The notes under the pieces: generated by a model
What the model was told of the DNA's origin: nothing
Database searches by the model: none
Seen by the model: the letters and a program-made list of their open reading frames with translations, nothing else
In this document: positions 1 to 7,556 of the stretch, in pieces
How the letters are laid out: each line of letters starts with the position of its first letter
Position numbering within the stretch: the stretch's first letter is position 1
Program-made: the position numbers and the translations under genes
Origin: Bacteroidia bacterium
Lineage (GTDB): Bacteria > Bacteroidota > Bacteroidia > Flavobacteriales > Flavobacteriaceae
Length of the DNA stretch: 64,000 nt
Direction of reading: 5' to 3'
Assembly: GCA_030427865.1 (NCBI GenBank)
Contig: JAUICK010000001.1
Location: 186,001-250,000 of the forward strand

Positions 1-1072
1 GCCAATCTTTATGTGAATTTTCATTCAATAAGGGTAATAATAAGTCTAAACTTGTTTTTGCATCACCCAAAACAGCTACATCCGTTTTTACGTTTTTATC
101 AATCTCTGCTGGGTCAATTTCAAAGTGAATTACCTTCGCTTGTTTGGCATACGTATCTAAACTACCTGTTACACGATCGTCAAAACGCATTCCGATTGCG
201 ATTAAAACATCACATTCGTTGGTTAAAATATTTGGAGCATAATTTCCATGCATACCCACCATACCAACATTTAAAGGATGTGAAGTAGGAATTGCAGAAG
301 CACCTAAAATGGTCCAAGCTGCAGGAATTCCTGCTTTTTCTACAATTGCTTTTAATTGCTCTTCTGCTTCACCTAAAATAACGCCTTGCCCCCAAACAAT
401 TAATGGTTTTTTTGCTCCATTAATTAGTTTTGCAGCTTCTTCAACCTTAGAAATATCTGTATCTGGAACAGGATTATAACTTCTTACTTTTGTACATTTC
501 TCATACGAAAAATCAAACTCATCAAACTGAGCATCTTTAGTAATATCTACTAAAACAGGTCCTGGTCTACCACTTTTTGCAATGTAAAACGCTTTTGCTA
601 ATGCTTCAGGAATATCTTCTGCTTTTGTTACTTGACAGTTCCATTTGGTAACTGGAGTGGAGATACCTACTATATCTGTTTCTTGAAACGCATCTGAACC
701 CAATAAATGTGATGGCACTTGACCTGTAATACACACCATTGGTGTAGAATCTATTTGGGCATCTGCAATACCCGTTATTAAGTTGGTTGCTCCTGGACCA
801 GAAGTTGCCATAGCTACACCAACTTTACCAGAAATTCTTGCATATCCTTGAGCAGCATGTGTTGCTCCTTGTTCGTGTCTTGTTAAAACGTGATGAATTT
901 TATCTTGATATTTGTACAACTCATCATAAACTGGCATAATTGCTCCTCCTGGATATCCATACAAAATATCTACTCCTTCTTCAATTAAGCATCTTACAAT
1001 TGCCTCACTACCAGAAATACGCTCCGTAGTTTTGGTCGCTTTTTGTTGTTGTTTTATGGTTTGTGTTTCCAT
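1..1072 (-). CDS. ilvB: Acetolactate synthase large subunit (partial, C-terminus beyond left edge)
   Basis: Catalyses the thiamine-diphosphate-dependent condensation that starts valine/leucine (two pyruvates) and isoleucine (pyruvate plus 2-oxobutyrate) synthesis. About 357 N-terminal residues are visible. They carry the ThDP-enzyme hallmarks YPGGAIMP near residue 38, the RHEQGA segment with the catalytic Glu, and the central FAD/transhydrogenase-type domain (GMRFDDRVTGS). The ATG at 1072 follows a palindromic spacer of about 50 bp after the ilvD stop, so it is the second gene of the ilvD operon. The ORF track misses it because the frame is open at the edge; the small plus-strand ORF at 13-288 is its shadow. 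The small subunit ilvN and ilvC are expected beyond the edge, by analogy with related genomes. Confidence 0.95.
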   Translation of the reverse strand, partial: METQTIKQQQKATKTTERISGSEAIVRCLIEEGVDILYGYPGGAIMPVYDELYKYQDKIHHVLTRHEQGATHAAQGYARISGKVGVAMATSGPGATNLITGIADAQIDSTPMVCITGQVPSHLLGSDAFQETDIVGISTPVTKWNCQVTKAEDIPEALAKAFYIAKSGRPGPVLVDITKDAQFDEFDFSYEKCTKVRSYNPVPDTDISKVEEAAKLINGAKKPLIVWGQGVILGEAEEQLKAIVEKAGIPAAWTILGASAIPTSHPLNVGMVGMHGNYAPNILTNECDVLIAIGMRFDDRVTGSLDTYAKQAKVIHFEIDPAEIDKNVKTDVAVLGDAKTSLDLLLPLLNENSHKDW

Positions 1073-1089
1073 GGTAATTCTTTTAATAC

Positions 1090-1114
1090 CTACAAGGTTT
1101 CAAAAACCTTGCAG
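1090..1114. repeat. Palindromic spacer between ilvD and ilvB
   Basis: An 11-bp inverted repeat with one mismatch around a 3-bp loop (CTACAAGGTTT / AAACCTTGCAG) fills most of the gap between ilvD and ilvB. There is no long T-run in the minus direction, so it looks like a small REP-like palindrome or an mRNA-processing/stability hairpin, not a strong terminator. Confidence 0.6.
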
Positions 1115-1121
1115 GAGTTTT

Positions 1122-2798
1122 TTATAAATCTGTTACACATCCTTTAGATGCAGATGCTACTGATTTTGCGTATTTGTATAAAATTCCTTTTTTGTGTTTT
1201 AAGGCTGGTGCTACCCATTTTGCTTTTCTTTCTGCCAATTCTTCATCAGAAATTAATACATTTATAGAGTTGTCTTCTGCACTAATTCTAATTTTATCTC
1301 CAGTTTCAATTAAACCTATTGCACCTCCAGACTGTGCTTCTGGTGTAATATGCCCTACCACAAAACCGTGCGTTCCTCCAGAAAAACGACCATCTGTAAT
1401 TAAAGCTACAGATTTTCCTAAACCTGCTCCCATAATTAATGAAGTTGGTTTTAACATTTCTGGCATTCCAGGTCCTCCTTTTGGTCCCACATACCTAATG
1501 ACGACTACATCTCCTCTTTCTACTTCTCCGTTTGAAATTCCTGTGTTTGCTGCTTGTTCACCATCATAAACCACTGCTTTTCCTTCGAACAATAAACCTT
1601 CATTTCCAGAAATTTTTGCTACGGCACCTTCTTCAGCAAGGTTTCCGTATAGAATCTGTAAGTTTCCAGATTTTTTTAATGCATTTTCTTTTTGATAAAC
1701 AATATCTTGTTCTTCAAATTCTATGGCTTCAACATCAGCTAAATTTTCCGCTAAAGTTTTACCTGTAACTGTCATACAATCTCCATGTAAGTATCCTTGC
1801 TCTAACAAGTACTTCATAATTGCAGGAATTCCTCCAATTCCATGAATGTCTTCCATTAAATATTTACCAGATGGTTTTAAATCTCCAATTAAAGGAGTTC
1901 TATCAGAAACTCTTTGAAAATCTTCTAATTTAAAATCGATATCTGCTGCATGTGCAATTGCTAAAAAGTGAAGTACTGCATTGGTAGAACCTCCTAAAGC
2001 ATTGACTAAAGTAACTGCATTTTCTATAGATTTTTTAGAAATAATATCTAAAGGTTTTAAATCTAATTCTAATAAATTTTTAATCGCTCTTGCTGTTCTT
2101 TCTGCTTCCGACAATTTATTTGGATTCTCAGCAGGAATAGAGGAGTTATAAGGTAAAGCAAACCCCATACACTCAATAGCAGAAGCCATTGTGTTTGCAG
2201 TATACATACCACCACAAGCCCCAGCTCCTGGAATTGCTCTTTTTATAATTTCTTTATATTCTGCTTCATCTATTTCACCTGCTACTTTTTGACCTAAAGC
2301 CTCAAAAGCAGAGACAATATTTAATTTTCTTCCTTTATATTTCCCTGATGCAATAGAACCTCCATACATCATAATTGATGGACGATTTAAACGCAGCATT
2401 GCCATAATAGCACCTGGCATATTTTTATCGCAACCCACAATTGCCACTAAAGCGTCATAACTTTGAGCATTCATAACTGTCTCAATAGAGTCTGCAATAA
2501 TATCTCTTGAAACTAAAGAGTAATTCATACCCGAAGTTCCCATAGAAATACCATCTGAAACTCCAATTGTATTGAATCCTAAACCAACTAAATCTGCAAT
2601 TTTACATTCTACTTTAACTTCATCTTTTAATCGATTTAAATGCATATTGCATGGGTTGCCATCGTAACCAGTACTGGCAATACCAACTTGCGCTTTTTGC
2701 ATATCTTCATCTGATAAACCTGCTGCATACAACATGGCTTGAGACGCGGGTTGAGATTCGTCTTGCGTTAATCTGCTACTATGTTTATTAAGTTTCAT
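1122..2798 (-). CDS. ilvD: Dihydroxy-acid dehydratase
   Basis: Dehydrates 2,3-dihydroxy-isovalerate and 2,3-dihydroxy-3-methylvalerate to the 2-oxo acids, the third step of Val/Ile/Leu synthesis. The 558-residue length is normal for the IlvD/Edd family. The conserved cysteines that bind the iron-sulphur cluster are visible in GNPCNMH (about residue 50), GCDKNMPG (about 122) and [12 protein letters not shown] (about 195); [11 protein letters not shown] is the usual C-terminal signature. It is the first structural gene after the leader ORF and attenuator-like hairpin at 2971-3096, and it precedes ilvB in the same orientation. The ATG at 2798 fits the family N-terminus. Confidence 0.97.
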   Translation of the reverse strand: MKLNKHSSRLTQDESQPASQAMLYAAGLSDEDMQKAQVGIASTGYDGNPCNMHLNRLKDEVKVECKIADLVGLGFNTIGVSDGISMGTSGMNYSLVSRDIIADSIETVMNAQSYDALVAIVGCDKNMPGAIMAMLRLNRPSIMMYGGSIASGKYKGRKLNIVSAFEALGQKVAGEIDEAEYKEIIKRAIPGAGACGGMYTANTMASAIECMGFALPYNSSIPAENPNKLSEAERTARAIKNLLELDLKPLDIISKKSIENAVTLVNALGGSTNAVLHFLAIAHAADIDFKLEDFQRVSDRTPLIGDLKPSGKYLMEDIHGIGGIPAIMKYLLEQGYLHGDCMTVTGKTLAENLADVEAIEFEEQDIVYQKENALKKSGNLQILYGNLAEEGAVAKISGNEGLLFEGKAVVYDGEQAANTGISNGEVERGDVVVIRYVGPKGGPGMPEMLKPTSLIMGAGLGKSVALITDGRFSGGTHGFVVGHITPEAQSGGAIGLIETGDKIRISAEDNSINVLISDEELAERKAKWVAPALKHKKGILYKYAKSVASASKGCVTDL

Positions 2799-2922
2799 TT
2801 AATGATTTCTTCGTTTTGTTGACTAAATTATTCTATTTCCTATTTTTTGTTGCATAAAATTCAATGGCATTTTTTACTTTCAGATGTTAAAAAAATACCA
2901 TAAAATACTGTTTACCAATTAT

Positions 2923-2956
2923 TTAACACTGTTTATATATGATACCCAAGTGTTAA
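2923..2956 (-). other. Secondary hairpin in the ilvD leader
   Basis: A perfect 8-bp inverted repeat (TTAACACT / AGTGTTAA, 18-nt loop) lies between the attenuator hairpin and the ilvD start. It would be part of the readthrough transcript. Its role is unknown; it may protect or present the ilvD start region. Confidence 0.4.
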
Positions 2957-2969
2957 AATAAATACAATA

Positions 2970-3000
2970 AAAAAACCTTCCATTTTGCAGGAAGGTTTTT
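2970..3000 (-). terminator. Attenuator terminator upstream of ilvD
   Basis: A perfect 11-bp stem (AAAAACCTTCC / GGAAGGTTTTT) around an 8-nt loop is followed on the minus strand by further T residues. It sits 34 nt after the stop of the Ile/Val-rich leader ORF and about 170 nt before ilvD. Its 5' arm contains CTTCC, which can pair with GGAAG located 4 nt after the leader stop codon; that pairing would exclude the terminator. Because the stem is symmetrical with A and T flanks it could also terminate on the plus strand. Confidence 0.75.
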
Positions 3001-3033
3001 ATTTAAATTTTATATATAAATATTACTTCCACA

Positions 3034-3096
3034 TCACACCATAATAATTACGATGACGATTAAAATAGAAATAATATTTAAAAATTGTTTTTTCAT
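3034..3096 (-). CDS. Branched-chain amino acid leader peptide (20 codons)
   Basis: A short minus-strand ORF, absent from the ORF track, encodes MKKQFLNIISILIVIVIIMV and then TGA. Seven Ile, three Val and two Leu make 12 of 20 residues, concentrated in an uninterrupted run just before the stop. It lies between leuB and ilvD and is followed by a Rho-independent hairpin. This is the classical layout of ribosome-mediated attenuation: scarcity of charged Ile/Val tRNA would stall the ribosome before the stop and leave the GGAAG segment free to block the terminator. Codons include ATT, ATC, GTC and GTA. The peptide itself probably has no function after translation. The attenuation role is inference from layout; the composition is read directly. 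Confidence 0.75.
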   Translation of the reverse strand: MKKQFLNIISILIVIVIIMV

Positions 3097-3115
3097 ATTG
3101 AAGTGTAAATATTTC

Positions 3116-3134
3116 GAAATTTATTTTAAATTTC
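3116..3134. repeat. Small palindrome between leuB and the ilv leader
   Basis: GAAATTTA / TAAATTTC with a 3-nt loop lies just after the leuB stop and before the leader ORF. With no T-run it is not an obvious terminator, so readthrough from leuB into the leader is possible. Confidence 0.35.
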
Positions 3135-3143
3135 CAAATAAAA

Positions 3144-4265
3144 TTAAATGATTGTACTTTGTCCCATATGAATATTTTTAAAATTCATATTACTATCTTC
3201 TTGATTTTCTATATAATCTGCAATAAAATCTCCAACTTTTGAAGTTGTTGTATATGTTTGATTTTTACTTCGTAAATCTTTAGTTGTGATTCCTAAATCT
3301 AGTGATTTTTCTACTGCTCTTTGTATTGCATCTGCCTCATCTTGTAAACCCAAATGCTCTAACAACATTGATGCAGACAAAATTGATGCCAAAGGATTTG
3401 CAATATCTTTACCTTTGGCTTGTGGGTAAGAACCATGAATTGGCTCGAACAAAGCATTCTTTGTACCTATTGAACTTGATGCTAACAAACCTATAGAACC
3501 ACCAATTACACAAGCTACATCAGAAATTATATCGCCAAATAAATTTTCTGTAAGAATAACATCAAACTGTTTTGGATTAAGTACTATTTGCATTGTGGCA
3601 TTGTCTACAAACATAAAATCTAAATCTACATCTTTGTATTCTTTTGCAATTTCTGCTACTGTTTTTCTCCATAAACGTGAAGTTTCTAAAACATTCGCTT
3701 TGTCTATTAAAGTAACTTTTTTCTTTCTGTTTTGAGCAGCTTGAAATGCTAAGTGTGTAATTCTTGAGATTTCATCTACTGAATATTGACAGCCATCAAA
3801 AGCAACTTTACCGTCTTTACTTAATTCTTTTCTACCAAAATAAATTCCACCAGTTAATTCTCTAAAAATAGCAACATCTGTACCTGATATAATATCTTTT
3901 TTTAAAGGTGAATTTTTAAGTAAATGGTTATAAGCTTTAACGGGTCTAACATTACAAAATAAGTCTAATTCTTGTCTTAATTGCAACAAACCTTGCTCTG
4001 GACGAATTTTAGCAGTTGGGTCATTATCGTACTTAGGATCGCCTACAGCTCCAAATAAAACGGCATCTGCATCTTTACAAATCTGTATGGTTTCTTTTGG
4101 CAATGGTGTTCCAGTTTGCTCAATTGCAGTAGCTCCTAATTGAGCTTCTTTGTATAAAAAAATATGATCATACACTTCTGCAACAGCATCTAATGCTTTT
4201 TTTGCTTGGTTGGTTACTTCGGGTCCAATCCCGTCTCCAGGGATAACTGCAATTGTATATTTCAT
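3144..4265 (-). CDS. leuB: 3-isopropylmalate dehydrogenase
   Basis: NAD-dependent oxidative decarboxylation of 3-isopropylmalate, the third step of leucine synthesis. The 373-residue protein starts with the family motif IAVIPGDGIGPEV. It carries the ELTGGIYFG segment and the DNATMQIVLNP plus NLFGDIISD substrate- and metal-binding regions, and GLLASSSIG and EPIHGSYPQ near the cofactor site, all typical of isocitrate/isopropylmalate dehydrogenases. A tail of roughly 15-20 residues after the usual family end (ending GQSTII) makes it slightly long. It follows leuA by 106 bp on the same strand and precedes the ilv leader, so leu and ilv genes form one regulatory block. Confidence 0.96.
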   Translation of the reverse strand: MKYTIAVIPGDGIGPEVTNQAKKALDAVAEVYDHIFLYKEAQLGATAIEQTGTPLPKETIQICKDADAVLFGAVGDPKYDNDPTAKIRPEQGLLQLRQELDLFCNVRPVKAYNHLLKNSPLKKDIISGTDVAIFRELTGGIYFGRKELSKDGKVAFDGCQYSVDEISRITHLAFQAAQNRKKKVTLIDKANVLETSRLWRKTVAEIAKEYKDVDLDFMFVDNATMQIVLNPKQFDVILTENLFGDIISDVACVIGGSIGLLASSSIGTKNALFEPIHGSYPQAKGKDIANPLASILSASMLLEHLGLQDEADAIQRAVEKSLDLGITTKDLRSKNQTYTTTSKVGDFIADYIENQEDSNMNFKNIHMGQSTII

Positions 4266-4371
4266 TATTTGTCTCGAAATTCTGTCTTATCAAAGGTAGC
4301 TATTTATTTTAATAGTCGACTCAAAACTCATAACTACCAATGAAGACAAAGTTTAAGGTTGATTTTTATTG

Positions 4372-5547
4372 TTATGCTGTTGCTACTTTAGAGGTTTTGT
4401 TTACTTTGTTCATAATATTATGAATATCCTCATCTTTCACTTCTTTTTGTTGGTCTGCTGTGTTTAAGAAAGCTTTGTAAGCTATATCTAATTGAACTTT
4501 GGTTAACTCATAACCAATCTTTTTAGCCCTGTACGCTAATGCAGCCCTACCACTTCTTGCTGTTAAAACAATTGCACTTTCTGTAACTCCAACATCTTCT
4601 GGATCCATAATTTCATAGGTTTCTCTGTTTTTAATTACGCCATCTTGATGAATTCCAGAACTATGTGCAAAAGCATTAGCTCCTACAATTGCTTTATTAG
4701 GTTGCACTGGCATTCCCATACTTTCACGAACCATAATACTTGTATCGTACAATAGTTTTGTATTAATACTTGTTTCTAAGTTTAGATAAGGATGTTGTTT
4801 TAACACCATAACGACCTCTTCTAAAGCTGTGTTTCCTGCTCTTTCACCAATTCCATTAATGGTACACTCTATTTGACGTGCTCCATTGATAACGCCAGAA
4901 ATTGAATTTGCAGTTGCCATGCCTAAATCGTTATGACAATGACAAGAAAGAATTACATTATCTATACCTTTTACATTTTCACGTAAATATTTCATTTTAG
5001 CTCCATATTCTTCTGGCAAACAATACCCTGTTGTATCAGGAATATTTAATACAGTAGCTCCAGCTTTAATAACTTCTTCACAAACTTTAGCTAAGTATTC
5101 GTTATCTGTTCTACCTGCATCTTCGGCATAAAATTCTACATCTTCAACAAAAGATTTTGCGTAAGAAACTGCTTTTATAGCACGTTCTATAACAGCTTGT
5201 CTGTTTGATTTAAATTTAAATTGAATATGAGAATCACTAGTACCAATACCTGTATGAATTCTTGGATGCTTGGCAAATTTTAAAGCTTCTGCTGCTACTT
5301 TTATATCATTTTCTACAGCACGTGTTAAGCCACAAACAGTTGCATTTTTTACAATTTTTGCTATTTCTGTAACCGAATTAAAATCACCAGGGCTTGATAC
5401 AGGAAAACCCGCTTCAATTACATTTACACCAAGTAAATCTAATCTTTCAGCAATTACCAATTTTTGTCTTGTATCTAACTTACAACCAGGAACTTGTTCT
5501 CCATCTCTTAATGTTGTATCAAAAATTTGTACTTGATTATTTTGCAT
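4372..5547 (-). CDS. leuA: 2-isopropylmalate synthase, short form without regulatory domain
   Basis: Condenses acetyl-CoA with 2-oxoisovalerate, the committed step of leucine synthesis. The HMGL-like TIM barrel is complete: metal/catalytic motif [13 protein letters not shown] at residue 9, [11 protein letters not shown] near 200, and [15 protein letters not shown] near 232, followed by the short subdomain ([11 protein letters not shown]). At 391 residues it is about 120 shorter than the roughly 515-residue enzyme of proteobacteria and ends before the C-terminal LeuA allosteric domain. Leucine feedback through that domain is therefore not expected. A related homocitrate or citramalate synthase cannot be excluded by sequence alone, but the neighbouring leuB and ilvD favour LeuA. 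Confidence 0.9.
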   Translation of the reverse strand: MQNNQVQIFDTTLRDGEQVPGCKLDTRQKLVIAERLDLLGVNVIEAGFPVSSPGDFNSVTEIAKIVKNATVCGLTRAVENDIKVAAEALKFAKHPRIHTGIGTSDSHIQFKFKSNRQAVIERAIKAVSYAKSFVEDVEFYAEDAGRTDNEYLAKVCEEVIKAGATVLNIPDTTGYCLPEEYGAKMKYLRENVKGIDNVILSCHCHNDLGMATANSISGVINGARQIECTINGIGERAGNTALEEVVMVLKQHPYLNLETSINTKLLYDTSIMVRESMGMPVQPNKAIVGANAFAHSSGIHQDGVIKNRETYEIMDPEDVGVTESAIVLTARSGRAALAYRAKKIGYELTKVQLDIAYKAFLNTADQQKEVKDEDIHNIMNKVNKTSKVATA

Positions 5548-5578
5548 AATTTCTGTAAAGATTATCGTATTAATGTAT

Positions 5579-5586
5579 CAAATGTA
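5579..5586 (-). promoter_or_regulatory. Putative -7 promoter element for leuA
   Basis: TACATTTG matches the Bacteroidetes -7 consensus TAnnTTTG, about 30 bp before the leuA ATG. No convincing -33 TTTG lies at the expected distance, so the assignment is tentative. Confidence 0.35.
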
Positions 5587-5679
5587 TATATTGAGATGAA
5601 AATAAATAGTTATTTTTACCATTTAGTACGATTTCTAATTTCATTTAAAAAAACATAATTATTTAATTATCAGCTTTTT

Positions 5680-7239
5680 ATGAGTAAAAGTGTTACATTA
5701 GCCAATCAACAAAATGACGCTCTTTTTGTTTTAATTAAATCTTTAACTAAATCTGAAAAGCGTCAGTTTAATCTCTATGTGGGTAGGTTAGGAGGAAATG
5801 TTGATGCTAAATTTTTCTCGTTGTTTAAATTTTTAGAAAAATTAAAAGTTTATGATGAAAAAATAATTATTGGTAGTGGTATAGTTTCTAAACAACAATT
5901 ATCTAACTTAAAAGCGCATTTGTATAAACAAATTTTAATTAGTTTGCGTTTAAATCCTGCGCACAAAAATGTACGAATTCAAATTAGAGAACAGTTAGAT
6001 TTTGCAACCGTTTTATATCAAAAAGGGTTATACAAACAAAGTTTAAAGCTCTTAGACAAAGCTAAAAATATGGCTTTAGATAATGAAGAAAAAAATATTG
6101 CTTACGAAATTGTAGAATTAGAAAAAGTTATTGAAACACAATACATTACCAGAAGTTTAAGTAACAGAGCAGATCAGCTTTCTGTTCAGGCAAAAGAACT
6201 CAGTCAGCATAATGTTATTGCCAGTAAATTATCTAACCTCTCTCTTCAACTATACAGCTATTTATTACAAAATGGGTATGTAAAAAACAAAGAAGAATTA
6301 AAATTTATTGACAAATACTTTAATGACAGAATGCCTAAATATGAATATCAAAAATTAGGCTTTCGTGAAAGATTATGGCTTAACAAAGCGCATTTATGGC
6401 ACAGCTTTTTAATTCAAGATTTTTTATTAAGCTACAAATACGCCCGAAAATGTGTGGATTTATTTGACAGCTCTAAACTGATAAATTTACATCCTGTTTT
6501 TTATCTAAAATCTAAAAATTACTTATTAGAAGCTTCTTTTTTAGTAAAAAACGTTACTGTTTTTAAACAAGAATTGAATCATTTTGAATCTGAAATTGAT
6601 CAAAAATCAATTCCAATGAACACCAATACAGAATTACTAATTTTTCTGTATTTCTATGCAAATAAACTACATTTACATTTCTTAGAAGGTTCTTTTGAAA
6701 AGGGCGAATATTTGGTGGATGTCATCAATACCAAAATAGATAAATACAAAAACAGATTAGACAACCATTATGTGGTAATGCTCTATTATAAAATAGCCTG
6801 TTTGTATTTTGGAATGGGTAAAAACAGAGAATGTATTGGATATCTGCAAAAAATAATTCGCTCAAAAAACTTAAGTTCTGCAGAAGATTTACAATGTTTT
6901 GCTCGTATTTTAAATTTAATTGCACACTATGAATGCGGTTTAGATTACGATTTAGAAAGACAGTTTTTAGACACTTATAAATTCCTTTTAAAAATGGAGA
7001 ACTTGCAAGAAGTTCAGAAAGTATTTTTAGAATCAATTAGAGATTTAAGTGACATTTTTCCGCACGAAATTAAAAACGAATTCAAAAAAATTCACGCAAA
7101 ATTAAAAGTGTTTGAAAATCATCCTTATGAAAAAAGAGCTTTCTTGTATTTAGATATTTTATCTTGGTTAGAAAGTAAAATTCAGAATAAACCTATTGCT
7201 TTAATTATTAAAGAAAAGACAAATCAATTAGGTAAATAA
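5680..7239 (+). CDS. Conserved all-helical hypothetical protein (TPR-like)
   Basis: I do not recognise a named function. The 519-residue protein has no signal peptide or membrane segment, so it is probably cytoplasmic. It is dominated by amphipathic helices with repeated Leu, Tyr, Lys and Glu patterns, such as YKQSLKLLDKAKNMALDNEEKNI, resembling degenerate TPR or helical-repeat scaffolds. The N-terminus (FVLIKSLTKSEKRQFNLYV) looks like a short folded head before the repeats. It is divergent from leuA with a 132-bp gap and precedes the thr operon without an obvious strong terminator. Similar proteins of about 500 residues are, from memory, common in Flavobacteriia as hypothetical proteins. The ATG at 5680 gives a sensible N-terminus. 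Confidence 0.75.
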   Translation: MSKSVTLANQQNDALFVLIKSLTKSEKRQFNLYVGRLGGNVDAKFFSLFKFLEKLKVYDEKIIIGSGIVSKQQLSNLKAHLYKQILISLRLNPAHKNVRIQIREQLDFATVLYQKGLYKQSLKLLDKAKNMALDNEEKNIAYEIVELEKVIETQYITRSLSNRADQLSVQAKELSQHNVIASKLSNLSLQLYSYLLQNGYVKNKEELKFIDKYFNDRMPKYEYQKLGFRERLWLNKAHLWHSFLIQDFLLSYKYARKCVDLFDSSKLINLHPVFYLKSKNYLLEASFLVKNVTVFKQELNHFESEIDQKSIPMNTNTELLIFLYFYANKLHLHFLEGSFEKGEYLVDVINTKIDKYKNRLDNHYVVMLYYKIACLYFGMGKNRECIGYLQKIIRSKNLSSAEDLQCFARILNLIAHYECGLDYDLERQFLDTYKFLLKMENLQEVQKVFLESIRDLSDIFPHEIKNEFKKIHAKLKVFENHPYEKRAFLYLDILSWLESKIQNKPIALIIKEKTNQLGK

Positions 7240-7343
7240 TAGCAGATTAATATTTGAAATGATTGATTTTTAACAATTCTATATAAATTAGTTAAAATCA
7301 CAAAATAATCAGTGCTTCAGAGCAAAAATTTAAATAATACTTC

Positions 7344-7351
7344 TATTTTTG
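7344..7351 (+). promoter_or_regulatory. Putative -7 element of the thr operon promoter
   Basis: TATTTTTG fits TAnnTTTG. Transcription would begin near 7358, giving a leader of about 200 nt that contains the 13-codon Thr/Ile-rich ORF. A clear -33 element is not visible. Confidence 0.4.
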
Positions 7352-7415
7352 TCTCGTGGATTTATTAAACACATACAATAATTTTACTGCAACTACTTCT
7401 GTAGCTGGTATTTCT

Positions 7416-7457
7416 ATGCGCACAATTATTCGCACAACTACAACAATTACCCTTTAG
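7416..7457 (+). CDS. Threonine/isoleucine leader peptide (13 codons)
   Basis: A short ORF upstream of thrA encodes MRTIIRTTTTITL and then TAG. Six of 13 residues are Thr, four consecutive, and three are Ile. Thr and Ile are the two end products that control the operon in enterobacteria, and the composition closely resembles Escherichia coli ThrL. An in-frame GTG at 7356 would extend it by 20 codons with more Thr, but the putative -7 element at 7344-7351 favours the ATG. No classical terminator with a U-tract lies between its stop and thrA; a 7-bp hairpin (TTGTTTC / GAAACAA, 7494-7517) is the best structure seen. The leader role is inferred from composition and position. Confidence 0.65.
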   Translation: MRTIIRTTTTITL

Positions 7458-7556
7458 GGGTTATACTATATTCATATCATCAAAGGTTATCTATTGTTTC
7501 ATATCAAACAGAAACAAAATCAATAAAAATAAAATTACACAAACTATTCATTACCA

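Noticed and set aside
13-288. 91-residue plus-strand ORF
   Set aside because: Antisense to the partial ilvB gene, which reads as a perfect acetolactate synthase.
1174-1569. 131-residue plus-strand ORF
   Set aside because: Antisense shadow of ilvD; Pro/Ser/Thr-rich with no family features.
2971-3000. Simple terminator of leuB
   Set aside because: It could serve that purpose, but it lies about 145 bp beyond the leuB stop and directly after an Ile/Val-rich ORF, so attenuation of ilvD explains the layout better.
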